Source: Collinsella provencensis (GTDB lineage: Bacteria > Actinomycetota > Coriobacteriia > Coriobacteriales > Coriobacteriaceae). From it: a DNA stretch of 64,000 nucleotides. Below the pieces are notes generated by a model that was not told where the DNA came from, searched no databases, and saw only the letters and a program-made list of their open reading frames with translations. The first letter of the stretch is position 1, and each line of letters opens with the position of its first letter. Both the position numbers and the translations under genes were made by a program. The stretch is taken from contig NZ_LT904908.1 in NCBI RefSeq assembly GCF_900199705.1, forward strand, positions 1,046,530 to 1,110,529. Direction: 5' to 3'. Of this stretch, positions 17,811 to 26,512 are shown in pieces.

Positions 17811-18920
17811 GTGAGCGAGTTGCTGGAAAGAGCGGCAAACACCCCTATCTCCCTGCCCGGACGTCGAGCTAATACGCAAGCTGGAACAACGAACACCGGC
17901 ATCTCCCATGAACGCATAGCTCTGTACGACAACATCAAGGGAGTGCTCATGCTCCTTGTGGTGTTCGGGCACGTCGCACACCCCGTCCACAACTCCAACC
18001 CCGTACTGAGCGCCTGTTTCGACGTTATCTACCTGTTCCACATGCCGCTGTTCGTATTTGTATCCGGCATGTTCGCCAAAGGGGCGTACCGCGACGGCAA
18101 ACTCAACGTCAACCGGATCATCAGCTTCCTGGTGCTGGGCTTCGCCTTCCAACTCGCCCTTGCATATGTCAACGGTGCACGATTTACGCTCGCGCGCATC
18201 TGCGCCTTCACCTCGGCACCCTGGTATCTGCTCGCCATGGCCTATTGGTATGCGCTCATACCTCTGCTCTGCGTGTTGAAAGCGCGGAAAGGCATCGCGC
18301 TTTCGGTTGTCATCTCTCTGTTGAGCGGCTTTGTCGATTTTTCGGATGGTTTTCTTGCCATCGGGCGAGCAGCCGCATTCCTGCCCTATTTCGCGCTGGG
18401 CTATTACCTCGATCTCCGAAGCGTTCCGGCAGTGCGACATACGCGCGCCGCATACGCGGCAGTGTTCGTCGCAGGGCTCATCGTGCTTGCGCGCCTCTGC
18501 AACGCCAACGCATATGGATGGTTCTTCCCCTTGGTCTATGGCGACAACCCCTACCAAGCGGGACCGGTCATTGGCGTGCTACAACGCGCCTGTACATTCT
18601 GCATCGCCGTCATATGCTCGCTTGCCTGCCTGAGGCTTACCCCATCCCGAACAAACATGCTCACCACGCTGGGAAGACGCACGCTCCAAGTGTACATTCT
18701 GCATCGCCTTATCCGCGCATGGCTCACCTTCCACACGCCGCTTTACACCTTCCCGTTCATGGACGACCCTGTAGCTGAAACGCTGGTCGCTCTTGCGCTA
18801 TCGTTTGCCATCGCAGCATGCTGCACCATCTCTGTTTTTGAGAGGCCCCCCTCGCGGCTCCTCAAAATACAGTGGATTGGCCAGCGGCAGGGAGCGCGTC
18901 GCTCAGGGGCGTCAGGATAA
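17811..18920 (+). CDS. acyltransferase 3 family membrane protein
   Basis: I place the start at GTG 17811, which follows TTGGAGGGG at good spacing, giving 369 aa; an ATG at 17763 in frame has no ribosome site. About ten transmembrane segments are visible. The first helix contains YDNIKGVLMLLVVFGHVAHP, the family motif with the conserved His, and FHMPLFVFVSGMFAKG follows. Family members transfer acyl groups to extracytoplasmic sugars of polysaccharides, glycans or lipids. The acceptor cannot be inferred; the gene converges on the SPFH/small membrane operon. Confidence 0.82.
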   Translation: MSELLERAANTPISLPGRRANTQAGTTNTGISHERIALYDNIKGVLMLLVVFGHVAHPVHNSNPVLSACFDVIYLFHMPLFVFVSGMFAKGAYRDGKLNVNRIISFLVLGFAFQLALAYVNGARFTLARICAFTSAPWYLLAMAYWYALIPLLCVLKARKGIALSVVISLLSGFVDFSDGFLAIGRAAAFLPYFALGYYLDLRSVPAVRHTRAAYAAVFVAGLIVLARLCNANAYGWFFPLVYGDNPYQAGPVIGVLQRACTFCIAVICSLACLRLTPSRTNMLTTLGRRTLQVYILHRLIRAWLTFHTPLYTFPFMDDPVAETLVALALSFAIAACCTISVFERPPSRLLKIQWIGQRQGARRSGASG

Positions 18921-18941
18921 TCCAGATGCCAGGCGCCAAGC

Positions 18942-19370
18942 CTAGTGCCAGGCCTCATATTCCTTCTTGACGCTGTTCGCAAAGACAAACGCGCCGGCCG
19001 TGCACGCCAGGCTGAGCACCGCGCTGATCGTGCGCACCATGTCGACGCCAAAGCCCTGGAAGACGCAGAGCACCACATTGACGAGCGCAACCACCAAGCC
19101 GATAAGGGCAAGCGTGCAGGCGGAGCCAACCCTGGACGGCACGTTGGCCGCGCGCATACCGGCAAGGCCGAGCACCAGGTTGATGCCCGCGCCGAAGCCG
19201 GCGGCGAGCGACAGTACGATGCGGGCAGTGTCGGCAGACATCTCAAACGGCGCGTTCTCCAACGCGACACGCGGGTCGCCAAAACCCAAAACGACGACAA
19301 CGATGCAGAGCACCGCCGCGAGAAGCGTAACCATCGAAACGATTTTGAGATACTTGCGAGAAGAACTCAT
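18942..19370 (-). CDS. hypothetical four-helix membrane protein
   Basis: A 142-residue protein with four hydrophobic segments (about 8-30, 48-70, 82-104, 112-132). The ATG at 19370 follows GAAAGGAAAGAG. It starts 51 bp after the SPFH gene and is likely cotranscribed. No specific family is recognised. The tail KKEYEAWH is charged and cytoplasmic by the positive-inside rule. Confidence 0.65.
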   Translation of the reverse strand: MSSSRKYLKIVSMVTLLAAVLCIVVVVLGFGDPRVALENAPFEMSADTARIVLSLAAGFGAGINLVLGLAGMRAANVPSRVGSACTLALIGLVVALVNVVLCVFQGFGVDMVRTISAVLSLACTAGAFVFANSVKKEYEAWH

Positions 19371-19421
19371 CTCTTTCCTTTCAAGAAACGGTATGCAGGC
19401 AACGACATTGCCCGCGTAGCC

Positions 19422-20402
19422 TTACTTCTTTTGAGGCGCAGGCGGAGCAGGAACCGGCGGTACCGGGGCGGAATCGTTGGCCTGCGAGGCAGTGACCATC
19501 TGCTCGAATATGCTCGCGGACTGCGTGAAATCGGCGGGCAGCACCACGGTGCTCGCACGACCGCTCTTAGCGAACTCGTTCATCATCTCGGTCCACTGCG
19601 TGAACATAAACAGCTGGTTAGCCTCGTCGTTTCCCACGCCCGTCTCTTGAATGATCTCGAGCGAATCCTTGATGCCCAAGGCGATCGCCTTGCGCTGATT
19701 GGCGATACCCTCGCCCGCTTTCTCCATCGCCTCTGCCTCGGCTTTTGCCTCGGTCACGCGACGGATACGGTCCGCTTCGGCCAAGTCCTGCGCCGCCGCC
19801 TTGGTGCGCTGCGCAGCATTGATTTGGTTCATGGAATCCTCGACCTCGGACGGCAGCGCGATCTTGGTAATCAGCGTGCTCACGAGCGTAAAGCCATAGG
19901 CGTCCATCTGCTCGGACACGGTGGCGTTCACGTCCTTGGCGATGTCATCTTTCTTGGCAAAGACCTCATCGAGCGTGTACACGGGGATGGAAGAGCGCAA
20001 CGCGTCGGTGATGAAGTCGCGCATCTGGGCAACGGGCTGCTGCAGCATGTAGTAGCTCTTGTACACACCGGACTCCGAGGGGCGCGTGCCCATCTCGTAG
20101 CTCACGTGATACTGCGCGGACACCTCGAGGCCGATGGTCACGTTGTCCTGGGTTTTAACGTCGATGTCAAAGCCGTTCTTCATGGTGCGCAGACTCACCG
20201 TGGCTGCCTTGCGATCGATAAACGGGATTTTGGCGTGGAAGCCCGCACCAACGATCCGCTTGAATTTGCCCAGGCGCTCGATAATCACAGCGTGCTGCTG
20301 TTTGACCACGAAAAAGAGGTTTCCGGTAACCGCACCAACAAACAGCACCAAAATGGCGATACCTATCAGCCCGCTAATAAGCTGAGTGATGGCAAAGAGC
20401 AT
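19422..20402 (-). CDS. SPFH/band 7 (stomatin/HflK-C-like) membrane protein
   Basis: A 326-residue protein with one N-terminal membrane segment (about residues 5-29) followed by the SPFH core: FFVVKQQHAVIIERLGKFKR, IDVKTQDNVTIGLEVSAQYH and ALRSSIPVYTLDEVFAKKDD are diagnostic of the stomatin-like branch. A coiled-coil (about 195-245, rich in Ala/Glu/Lys) then leads to a Pro-rich tail (PVPPVPAPPAPQKK). These proteins form oligomeric membrane microdomains and modulate proteases or other membrane enzymes. ATG 20402 follows AAGGACAG. The downstream four-helix protein is its likely partner. Confidence 0.9.
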   Translation of the reverse strand: MLFAITQLISGLIGIAILVLFVGAVTGNLFFVVKQQHAVIIERLGKFKRIVGAGFHAKIPFIDRKAATVSLRTMKNGFDIDVKTQDNVTIGLEVSAQYHVSYEMGTRPSESGVYKSYYMLQQPVAQMRDFITDALRSSIPVYTLDEVFAKKDDIAKDVNATVSEQMDAYGFTLVSTLITKIALPSEVEDSMNQINAAQRTKAAAQDLAEADRIRRVTEAKAEAEAMEKAGEGIANQRKAIALGIKDSLEIIQETGVGNDEANQLFMFTQWTEMMNEFAKSGRASTVVLPADFTQSASIFEQMVTASQANDSAPVPPVPAPPAPQKK

Positions 20403-20687
20403 GTTCTGTCCTTAGAACGAGGAATACACATGGAGAAATGATACCCGTTTGTCACGCACTTCGTGCAGAGAGGCCGCGCGGTTCCCGCAGACGGACATCG
20501 TGCAGCTCGTCGATCGGCGGACAACGCCGTGGGTCGTTTCGCAGCAAGAAGTGCGCACCCACAACGAATGCAATATCGAAACGTCGTTCGCCCCCATGAG
20601 TTGCCGGCCAACCGACCGCCTGCCTGTCGAGTCCATTCAGGAAGGCGGTATACTTAACCAACGGGTCAACATATCGGGAGGTTCGCC

Positions 20688-21662
20688 ATGGCAACGCGCA
20701 GGAAGCACGACGTTGAGGTCGATCCATTCAACGCAGGCGAACCAACGTTACCGTGGGATGAACCTGACGCGTATATCGGCAACGAAGGCGACGATTGCGC
20801 CTTTGGCGATGCCCCGTACAAGAGCCCCGTCAAAACCCGTGACAATTACGACGCGCCCATCTCGAAATCCACTGGTGCACGGGTAAAAACCGAAGACCGT
20901 CAAACCAGCAAAGCGGCTCGTAAGGCGGCAAAAGCCGCTGCAAAACAGGCACGCGCCCATGCGAGCAAAACGGCGGACAAGCCGGTTCATGTCATTAGGA
21001 CGGTCCTCATCATCTTTATCCTGGTCAACGTTGTGGGGGCACTTTTCGACCTCGTGTTCGATCAGATCATTCCTGCTTTCTTTTTCGATGAGCCTGCAAT
21101 GGAAGAGGACTACAGCACAGATCCCGTGGTCTACGACGAAGATGAACAGGCGTGCGTCGATATCGTGAGCGCCCGCCTCGACCAGCTGACCTCAGCAGAA
21201 GGGCCCGAGAGGTCCACAGTCGCGGACGCCTTTGACAAAAATCTCTCCGATTCACTCGGCTACTCCGCCGAAGAGCTGGGCCTCGACGCCAACGGCTACG
21301 CCGGCTGGCTGCTCACAAACTGCTCGTACAAGGTTTCCTCGGTTTATACCTTTGATGATGGCACGGCGAGCCTCTACTGCGACATATGGTGCCCCGCATC
21401 CTATGAGGTAGAGAACGACTTGATGGACGAGCTTGTCGAGTATTTTTCCGACGAGGGAATTTCAACAGACCCAAATCATCAAGCCGCCCTGTCCGAAGGG
21501 CAAAAGGCCGAGATACGAGAAATCTTTGGTGACGTGCTCGCTAAAACGGACCTCGACCACAATTCCTACGCGCACTTTGCCCTCAACAACATCGACAGCG
21601 TCTGGACGATTGACGAAGAAGAGTATGCATCCCAAATTGAGATATCATTGGGCATCTTTTAG
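20688..21662 (+). CDS. hypothetical single-pass membrane protein with extracytoplasmic domain
   Basis: A 324-residue protein; the ATG at 20688 follows GGGAGG. Residues 1-95 are polar, then basic and Ala/Lys-rich (SKAARKAAKAAAKQARAHAS). A transmembrane helix spans about 101-123 (VIRTVLIIFILVNVVGALFD). The rest (about 125-324) is acidic and probably outside the cell, with three cysteines. No family recognised. LemA follows 79 bp downstream on the same strand, so the two may be functionally linked at the membrane. Confidence 0.7.
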   Translation: MATRRKHDVEVDPFNAGEPTLPWDEPDAYIGNEGDDCAFGDAPYKSPVKTRDNYDAPISKSTGARVKTEDRQTSKAARKAAKAAAKQARAHASKTADKPVHVIRTVLIIFILVNVVGALFDLVFDQIIPAFFFDEPAMEEDYSTDPVVYDEDEQACVDIVSARLDQLTSAEGPERSTVADAFDKNLSDSLGYSAEELGLDANGYAGWLLTNCSYKVSSVYTFDDGTASLYCDIWCPASYEVENDLMDELVEYFSDEGISTDPNHQAALSEGQKAEIREIFGDVLAKTDLDHNSYAHFALNNIDSVWTIDEEEYASQIEISLGIF

Positions 21663-21741
21663 AGGGTATATTTAGTATGTCCGCGAGTCTCGAGAGCCCG
21701 AACACGTGGGAACGCCGAGATTCCTGTAGAACGGAGCTATT

Positions 21742-22293
21742 TTGATTTCTATGATTATCGGCATCATCATCGTTGTCGGCATCATCATGGCCATCGCCGG
21801 CATTTACAACAACCTCGTCACCCTCCGCAACCGCGTTGACAACGCGTGGCAAAACATCGACACGCAGCTGCAGCGCCGCAGCGACATGATTCCCAACCTG
21901 GTCGAGACAGTCAAGGGCTACGCCGCGCACGAGAAGGAGACGCTTGCCGCCGTTGTCTCCGCGCGCAACGCCGCTGCTTCTGCCACGACGCCCGACGAGA
22001 AGATGGCCGCCGACAACGTGCTCTCCGGAGCCCTACGTCAGCTCTTCGCCGTTGCCGAGGCATATCCCGACCTCAAGGCAAATTCGAACTTCATGCAGCT
22101 CCAGGCCTCGCTCGAGGAAACTGAGAACAAGATTTCCTACGCACGTCAGAGCTACAACGACTGCGTGCTGAACTATAACAACGGTATTCAGACGTTCCCC
22201 GGAAACATCTTTGCCGGCATTTTCCAGTTCAAGCCGCGCACCGGCTTTGAGGCTGCCGAGGCGGCGCGAGAGGTCCCGCAGGTCAAGTTCTAA
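21742..22293 (+). CDS. LemA family protein
   Basis: A 183-residue LemA protein: an N-terminal membrane helix (about 3-21) followed by the signature YNNLVTLRNRVDNAWQNIDT, the block RRSDMIPNLVETVKGYAAHE and the ending YNNGIQTFPGNIFAG. The start is decided by the ribosome site: GGAG at 21733-21736 lies 5 bp from a TTG at 21742 but 14 bp from the next ATG at 21751, so a TTG start is favoured. LemA function is poorly known; members face the cytoplasm or periphery and often sit with membrane genes. Its stop overlaps the start of the acyltransferase gene (TAATG). Confidence 0.93.
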   Translation: MISMIIGIIIVVGIIMAIAGIYNNLVTLRNRVDNAWQNIDTQLQRRSDMIPNLVETVKGYAAHEKETLAAVVSARNAAASATTPDEKMAADNVLSGALRQLFAVAEAYPDLKANSNFMQLQASLEETENKISYARQSYNDCVLNYNNGIQTFPGNIFAGIFQFKPRTGFEAAEAAREVPQVKF

Positions 22294-24500
22294 TGCCCTC
22301 TGCTCCGTCGCCATTCGGCCAAAACGAACAGAATATGCGAGCCGTTCAGGGCGGCGTTGCTGATGGCGGCGTAAAGGGCGAGCAGGTCGGCGTTGGCGAC
22401 CGCACCGCGGCCGACGCGTCCGACGGCGCGCGCTTCCAGCGTCCAGAGCGGCGACCCCGCTCCCGTTATATCCCCGCGCTCGACGGCATCCGCACGCTGG
22501 CGGTTGCCTTTGTTGTGCTCTACCACATCAACCCGGTGTTCGCCCCCGGCGGTATGCAGGGCGTGACCATCTTCTTCGTACTTTCGGGATATCTCATCAC
22601 ACATCTGCTGCTCACCGAATTTGACGGAACGGGCCGCATCGACCTTAAAGATTTCTGGAAACGACGCCTGCGTCGCCTCGTCCCTGCTACTGTTGTCGTG
22701 GTTGTGGTAACCGCTGCGCTTTGCACGCTGCTCAATCACGTGATGCTCACCAAGATGCGCCCCGACATCATTCCGTCGCTGCTCTATCTGAACAATTGGT
22801 GGCAGATCTTCAACAACATGAGCTACTTCAGCGCGGTGGGCGATCCCTCGCCGCTCACGCATTTCTGGTCACTCGCCATCGAAGCGCAGTTTTACCTGGT
22901 TTGGCCCGGTCTACTGCTCCTCATCTTGCGTAGCGGCAAGTCGCGCACCTCTATCCGCCGCGTCGCACTCGCACTTGCCGCGATTTCCGCTCTCGAAATG
23001 GCAATCCTGTACAACCCCGCAGCCGACCCGAGTCGCGTGTACTACGGCACCGACACGCGCGTCTTCTCCCTGTTGCTGGGCGCATGGCTTGCATTCATCC
23101 CGTTGCAGGCTGTTCCCGAGCGCCTCGAGCTTGCCGCCGCGCACTTCAAGCAGACGAGCGGTAAGCAGCTGGGCCATGTAACGCACGGTCTGCGGGCTGC
23201 GCGCACCAAGCAGCCAGCGCCCACGATGCGCAAGACCCAGCCTGCGAACACGCCGCGTATTCCAAGCGCCAATCTGCTCGACGTGCTTGGTGCCCTTGGA
23301 TTGCTCGGCACGTTCCTGCTCGTGCTCTTCACCAACGGCTACACGGCGTTCCCCTATCGCGGCGGCATCCTGTTGGCATCGCTGTTCGCCGTCATGCTCG
23401 TCGCTGCCTGCGCGCACCCCGAAAGCAACCTTGCCAGGCTCTTCGGCCTCAAACCGCTCGCATGGCTGGGCCAGCGCTCCTATGGCATTTACCTGTGGCA
23501 TTATCCGTTGCTGCTGCTCATGAACCCTGTGAGCGATATCTCCGAGAAGCCTTGGTGGGTCTATCTGATTCAAATCGCAATCGTCGTTGCAGTTGCCGCC
23601 ATCTCGTATCGCGTGATCGAAACGCCGTTCCGTCACGGGGCTTTGAGCTCGTTCCTCCAGCGCGTCTCCGGCAACCGGCACGAGCTTGGAGCTTGGATGA
23701 AGCGCAATGCCATCTTGCTGGCAGCCTGCTGCGCGGTAACCCTAGTCGCCATCGGCGGACTTGTCTTTGTGCCCGACACCTCTGCGCTAAGCGAAGAAGG
23801 TGCCGTGATGCTTCAAGGCGGCGACTCCGGAGAGCAGGGCGGCTCGGAAGTCGTCATCAAAGACGGTAGCGCGGACGATGGGTCTGCCGTTGATTCGTCG
23901 GGATTCCCCGAGAACGCCTACGATGTCACGATGCTCGGCGACTCCGTATCCTTGCGCGCGGTCGACGTATTCCAGCAAACCTTTGAACACGGCTACATCG
24001 ACGCCCAAATGAACCGCCAGTTCACCACTGGTACGGAAATCTACCGTTCAATGCTCGACCAGAACATGTGCGGGCGTGTTGCGGTGTTTGCGCTTGGCAC
24101 AAACGGCCCCATCAGCGATGCACAAATCGACGAGCTCATGGGGCTTGTGGGAGAAAAGCGCATCGCCGTGTTTGTGAACAACCGCTGCCCGCAGCCCTGG
24201 ATTGCCCCCAATAACGAGGTGTTCGCACGTGCCGCCGAGCGCTATAAGAACGTCATCCTCATCGACTGGTACAACTACAGCGCAAATAACAACGCGCTGT
24301 TCGACGGAGACGGCACACACCTCAGCTCCGAAGGCGCCCAAGCATACGTGCAGCTCATCTACGATACGGTTAAACCCTACCTGCCCATTCACCTTGACGA
24401 CGGCGACGACCCGCGTCTGCTTGCGGCACAACATATGCTCGACAGCATGCGCAATGCCGCAAAACTTGATCTTCCGACAATCAAAATCGAGGAAAAATAA
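22293..24500 (+). CDS. acyltransferase 3 / SGNH-hydrolase fusion (OatA/OafA type)
   Basis: A 735-residue integral membrane O-acyltransferase. Residues 1-50 are a polar cytoplasmic head; about 50-500 is the acyltransferase-3 domain with ten or more helices, starting RYIPALDGIRTLAVAFVVLY and FFVLSGYLITHLL. After a final helix (about 470-492) the extracytoplasmic part carries a SGNH fold: block I VTMLGDSVSLRAV with the nucleophilic Ser and the C-terminal DGTHLSSEGA with the Asp-X-X-His pair. This layout is that of OatA peptidoglycan O-acetyltransferases and OafA-type glycan acetylases, so cell-wall or capsule acetylation is likely. The start overlaps the LemA stop, implying translational coupling. 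Confidence 0.9.
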   Translation: MPSAPSPFGQNEQNMRAVQGGVADGGVKGEQVGVGDRTAADASDGARFQRPERRPRSRYIPALDGIRTLAVAFVVLYHINPVFAPGGMQGVTIFFVLSGYLITHLLLTEFDGTGRIDLKDFWKRRLRRLVPATVVVVVVTAALCTLLNHVMLTKMRPDIIPSLLYLNNWWQIFNNMSYFSAVGDPSPLTHFWSLAIEAQFYLVWPGLLLLILRSGKSRTSIRRVALALAAISALEMAILYNPAADPSRVYYGTDTRVFSLLLGAWLAFIPLQAVPERLELAAAHFKQTSGKQLGHVTHGLRAARTKQPAPTMRKTQPANTPRIPSANLLDVLGALGLLGTFLLVLFTNGYTAFPYRGGILLASLFAVMLVAACAHPESNLARLFGLKPLAWLGQRSYGIYLWHYPLLLLMNPVSDISEKPWWVYLIQIAIVVAVAAISYRVIETPFRHGALSSFLQRVSGNRHELGAWMKRNAILLAACCAVTLVAIGGLVFVPDTSALSEEGAVMLQGGDSGEQGGSEVVIKDGSADDGSAVDSSGFPENAYDVTMLGDSVSLRAVDVFQQTFEHGYIDAQMNRQFTTGTEIYRSMLDQNMCGRVAVFALGTNGPISDAQIDELMGLVGEKRIAVFVNNRCPQPWIAPNNEVFARAAERYKNVILIDWYNYSANNNALFDGDGTHLSSEGAQAYVQLIYDTVKPYLPIHLDDGDDPRLLAAQHMLDSMRNAAKLDLPTIKIEEK

Positions 24501-24520
24501 GGGCACGACCCCGCTCCGCT

Positions 24521-24664
24521 CCAAAATGCGCGAAGTGAGAAGATTGCCGGGGGCATGCCGAGTACACAGAAAAACATCGATTCTGCTACCTGGAGTTTCT
24601 TTGGTGCAAAGCCCCGGTCTACTCACCATGCCCCGATAAAACTTCTCACTTCGCGCATTTTTGG
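24521..24664. repeat. 144-bp nested palindromic element, copy A
   Basis: Outer arms of 22-23 bp at 24521-24542 and 24642-24664 (CCAAAATGCGCGAAGT with its reverse complement, one extra T) enclose a second pair GGGGCATG/CATGCCCC and a core bounded by GAGTACAC and GTCTACTC. The core interior (CTACCTGGAGTTTCTTTGG) matches copy B at 60486-60633. No reading frame of note. It lies between converging genes (OatA-like and aldose epimerase) and may serve both as terminator. Confidence 0.85.
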
Positions 24665-24742
24665 ACGCGAGTGGTGCAAAAGCAATGTCAACCGAGGTGC
24701 ATGAGCAAACAAAGCACGCCAACAAAAACTGAAAATCGCGGG

Positions 24743-25636
24743 TTACAGCAGCGTAATCTCGAACGAGCGCTCGTCCACCTCGCCGGGGGCGAGAATGGTG
24801 ATGTTGTCGCGGTGCTCGAAAACGTCGTCTTCGACGTCGAGCGCGGCATGGCCCGTCCAAGGTTCAACGGCAACGAAAGGCGCATCGGGAGCCGCCGACC
24901 AGATGCCCACGAAGTCAAAATCGGGGAAGTCCACGCGCACACCGTGGCCAGACTTCTTTCCCACCAATTCGATGCGCGCCCCGGGAACATCTCTGAACAC
25001 CACCGTATCAAAAACGAACAGATCGCGCGAAACGGACAGCGCATCCGCGTTCTGAAGCACATGGAACGGATCCGCATAAGACATGATGCCGTCCACGGAA
25101 ATCTTGGGGGAATCCGCAGTCCACGCCTCGGTAAAACGCAGCTCGTAATCCTCGAAGGTCTCCCCTTCGACGCCAGACACCGGAACGTTGAACGCAGGAT
25201 GGCCTCCCACCGAGAACGGCATGGGAACGTCGCCCGCATTCTCAACACGGAAAGTCTGCTTGAGCGTAGCGGGTCCCGTAATCGCGTAGGTCATACGAAG
25301 GGAGAAGGGGTACGGATAACGAGCAAGCGTGTATTCGCTCTCGCTCAGCTCGAAGGCCACCGACGCGCCATCCTCGGATTGTTCGACGAGATGAAACTCG
25401 ACATCGCGGGCAAAGCCGTGCTTGGGCACGGGCGCTGGACCTGCGGCCGTTTGCAAGACATCGTATCCTGTGGCACCTACCAGCGGAAAGAGCACCGGAG
25501 CGCTCTTGCCCCACCACTTCGGATTGCCCTGCCAGAGATACTCACGACCGTCCAGCGCAAGGCTTTTCAGCTCGGCGCCCATAGTTGAAATAACGGCGCT
25601 CAATGTTCCCTGAGAAATCGTGACGTTACTCGGCAT
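24743..25636 (-). CDS. aldose 1-epimerase family protein (LacX-like)
   Basis: A 297-residue galactose-mutarotase-fold protein. The ATG at 25636 follows AGGAGC. Family landmarks are YLWQGNPKWWGKSAPVLFP near the N-terminus, FSVGGHPAFNVP with the catalytic His, and the late Glu region FVAVEPWTGH. Members interconvert sugar anomers or act on phosphorylated or oligomeric sugars. It stands alone between a palindromic element and the MarR-ABC operon, so the specific sugar is unknown. Confidence 0.88.
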   Translation of the reverse strand: MPSNVTISQGTLSAVISTMGAELKSLALDGREYLWQGNPKWWGKSAPVLFPLVGATGYDVLQTAAGPAPVPKHGFARDVEFHLVEQSEDGASVAFELSESEYTLARYPYPFSLRMTYAITGPATLKQTFRVENAGDVPMPFSVGGHPAFNVPVSGVEGETFEDYELRFTEAWTADSPKISVDGIMSYADPFHVLQNADALSVSRDLFVFDTVVFRDVPGARIELVGKKSGHGVRVDFPDFDFVGIWSAAPDAPFVAVEPWTGHAALDVEDDVFEHRDNITILAPGEVDERSFEITLL

Positions 25637-25838
25637 CAGAAGCTCCTATCCGCATGACTGGGGCAAGGTGCCCCCCTGTTTTTCCGCACGTCTCAATAAT
25701 ATCCATTTTGCATTACGGCAACTTTGGAGCGGAAAACTGGGCGGTTGTTTGCATAGGAAAATGAACGCTGCAACGTGCCTGATGCGTTCTCGGTTAACGC
25801 TCTCGAAATATTTATTAGGTTCCTGATTATTCGGTACC

Positions 25839-25867
25839 TTGACTTATTTTTTACACCTGTGTATTCT
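25839..25867 (+). promoter_or_regulatory. sigma-70-type promoter for the marR-ABC exporter operon
   Basis: TTGACT at 25839-25844 and TATTCT at 25862-25867 are separated by 17 bp, about 45 bp upstream of the regulator start. MarR regulators usually repress their own operon, so an operator probably overlaps this site. Confidence 0.75.
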
Positions 25868-25909
25868 CATTCGCATCAAAAGAAAACGGATGAAAAGGAG
25901 GGCTACACG

Positions 25910-26512
25910 TTGAAGGCAACAACACACGGAGACGTGAGCGCTTCTAACGAGCGCCATGCCACACCCGCGCCGAACACTGCGGAAACGCCCCTGCAAAACG
26001 TGCCCGAATCCTGCCCGGAACTCGAGGTTCTTGAGGCTGCGACCAGGCCCACGGCCATCGACCAGATCACAAGCGAAGAAGAACGCGAATCCGCCGAAGC
26101 CGAGCGTGCCAAGCGCATCTTGGAGGGACTCGGTTTTTGCGGTCACTACATGCACTTCCACGGAGGCGGACGTTCGGGCCAGGTGCCCATTCTGTGCATG
26201 CTCGACCGCAGTGGCGGCAAGCTTTCCCAGCTTGAGCTCGGCTCGCGTCTTGAGCTCAAACCCGGTTCCCTCTCCGAGATCCTCTCGAAGATGGAGGCCG
26301 CTGGGGTTATCGAACGCATACGCGACACCAAAGATCGCCGCCAGTTGCTCGTGAGCATCACCGAGCAGGGGGCCGCCATCGCCCAGCGTGAGCATGAGCG
26401 CCGCCGGGAATTCCGTCTCAAGGCGTTCACCGCGCTCACTGACGCAGAGCAGGACCAGCTTGCCGACATGCTGCAAAAAATCCGTACCACGTGGGAGGAG
26501 CTTGATGAATAA
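25910..26512 (+). CDS. MarR family transcriptional regulator
   Basis: The start is a TTG at 25910, directly behind AAAAGGAGGG and downstream of the promoter; a longer frame from 25775 crosses the promoter and is rejected. The product has 200 aa. After about 85 polar residues comes the winged helix: ILCMLDRSGGKLSQLELGSR, the recognition helix KPGSLSEILSKMEAAGVIER and the wing DTKDRRQLLVSITEQG. The long N-terminal extension is unusual for MarR (normally about 140-150 aa total). It overlaps the first ABC gene by 8 bp, so it most likely represses the exporter and responds to its substrate. Confidence 0.9.
   Translation: MKATTHGDVSASNERHATPAPNTAETPLQNVPESCPELEVLEAATRPTAIDQITSEEERESAEAERAKRILEGLGFCGHYMHFHGGGRSGQVPILCMLDRSGGKLSQLELGSRLELKPGSLSEILSKMEAAGVIERIRDTKDRRQLLVSITEQGAAIAQREHERRREFRLKAFTALTDAEQDQLADMLQKIRTTWEELDE

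Noticed and set aside
18945-20441. 498-codon open frame on the plus strand
   Set aside because: Antisense to the SPFH gene and its partner; composition is His/Arg-rich as in GC-rich shadow frames and no ribosome site or family match is seen.
24521-24664. Insertion sequence remnant
   Set aside because: Inverted arms enclose only about 100 bp with no transposase piece, and arms differ between copies; treated as a non-autonomous or structural repeat.
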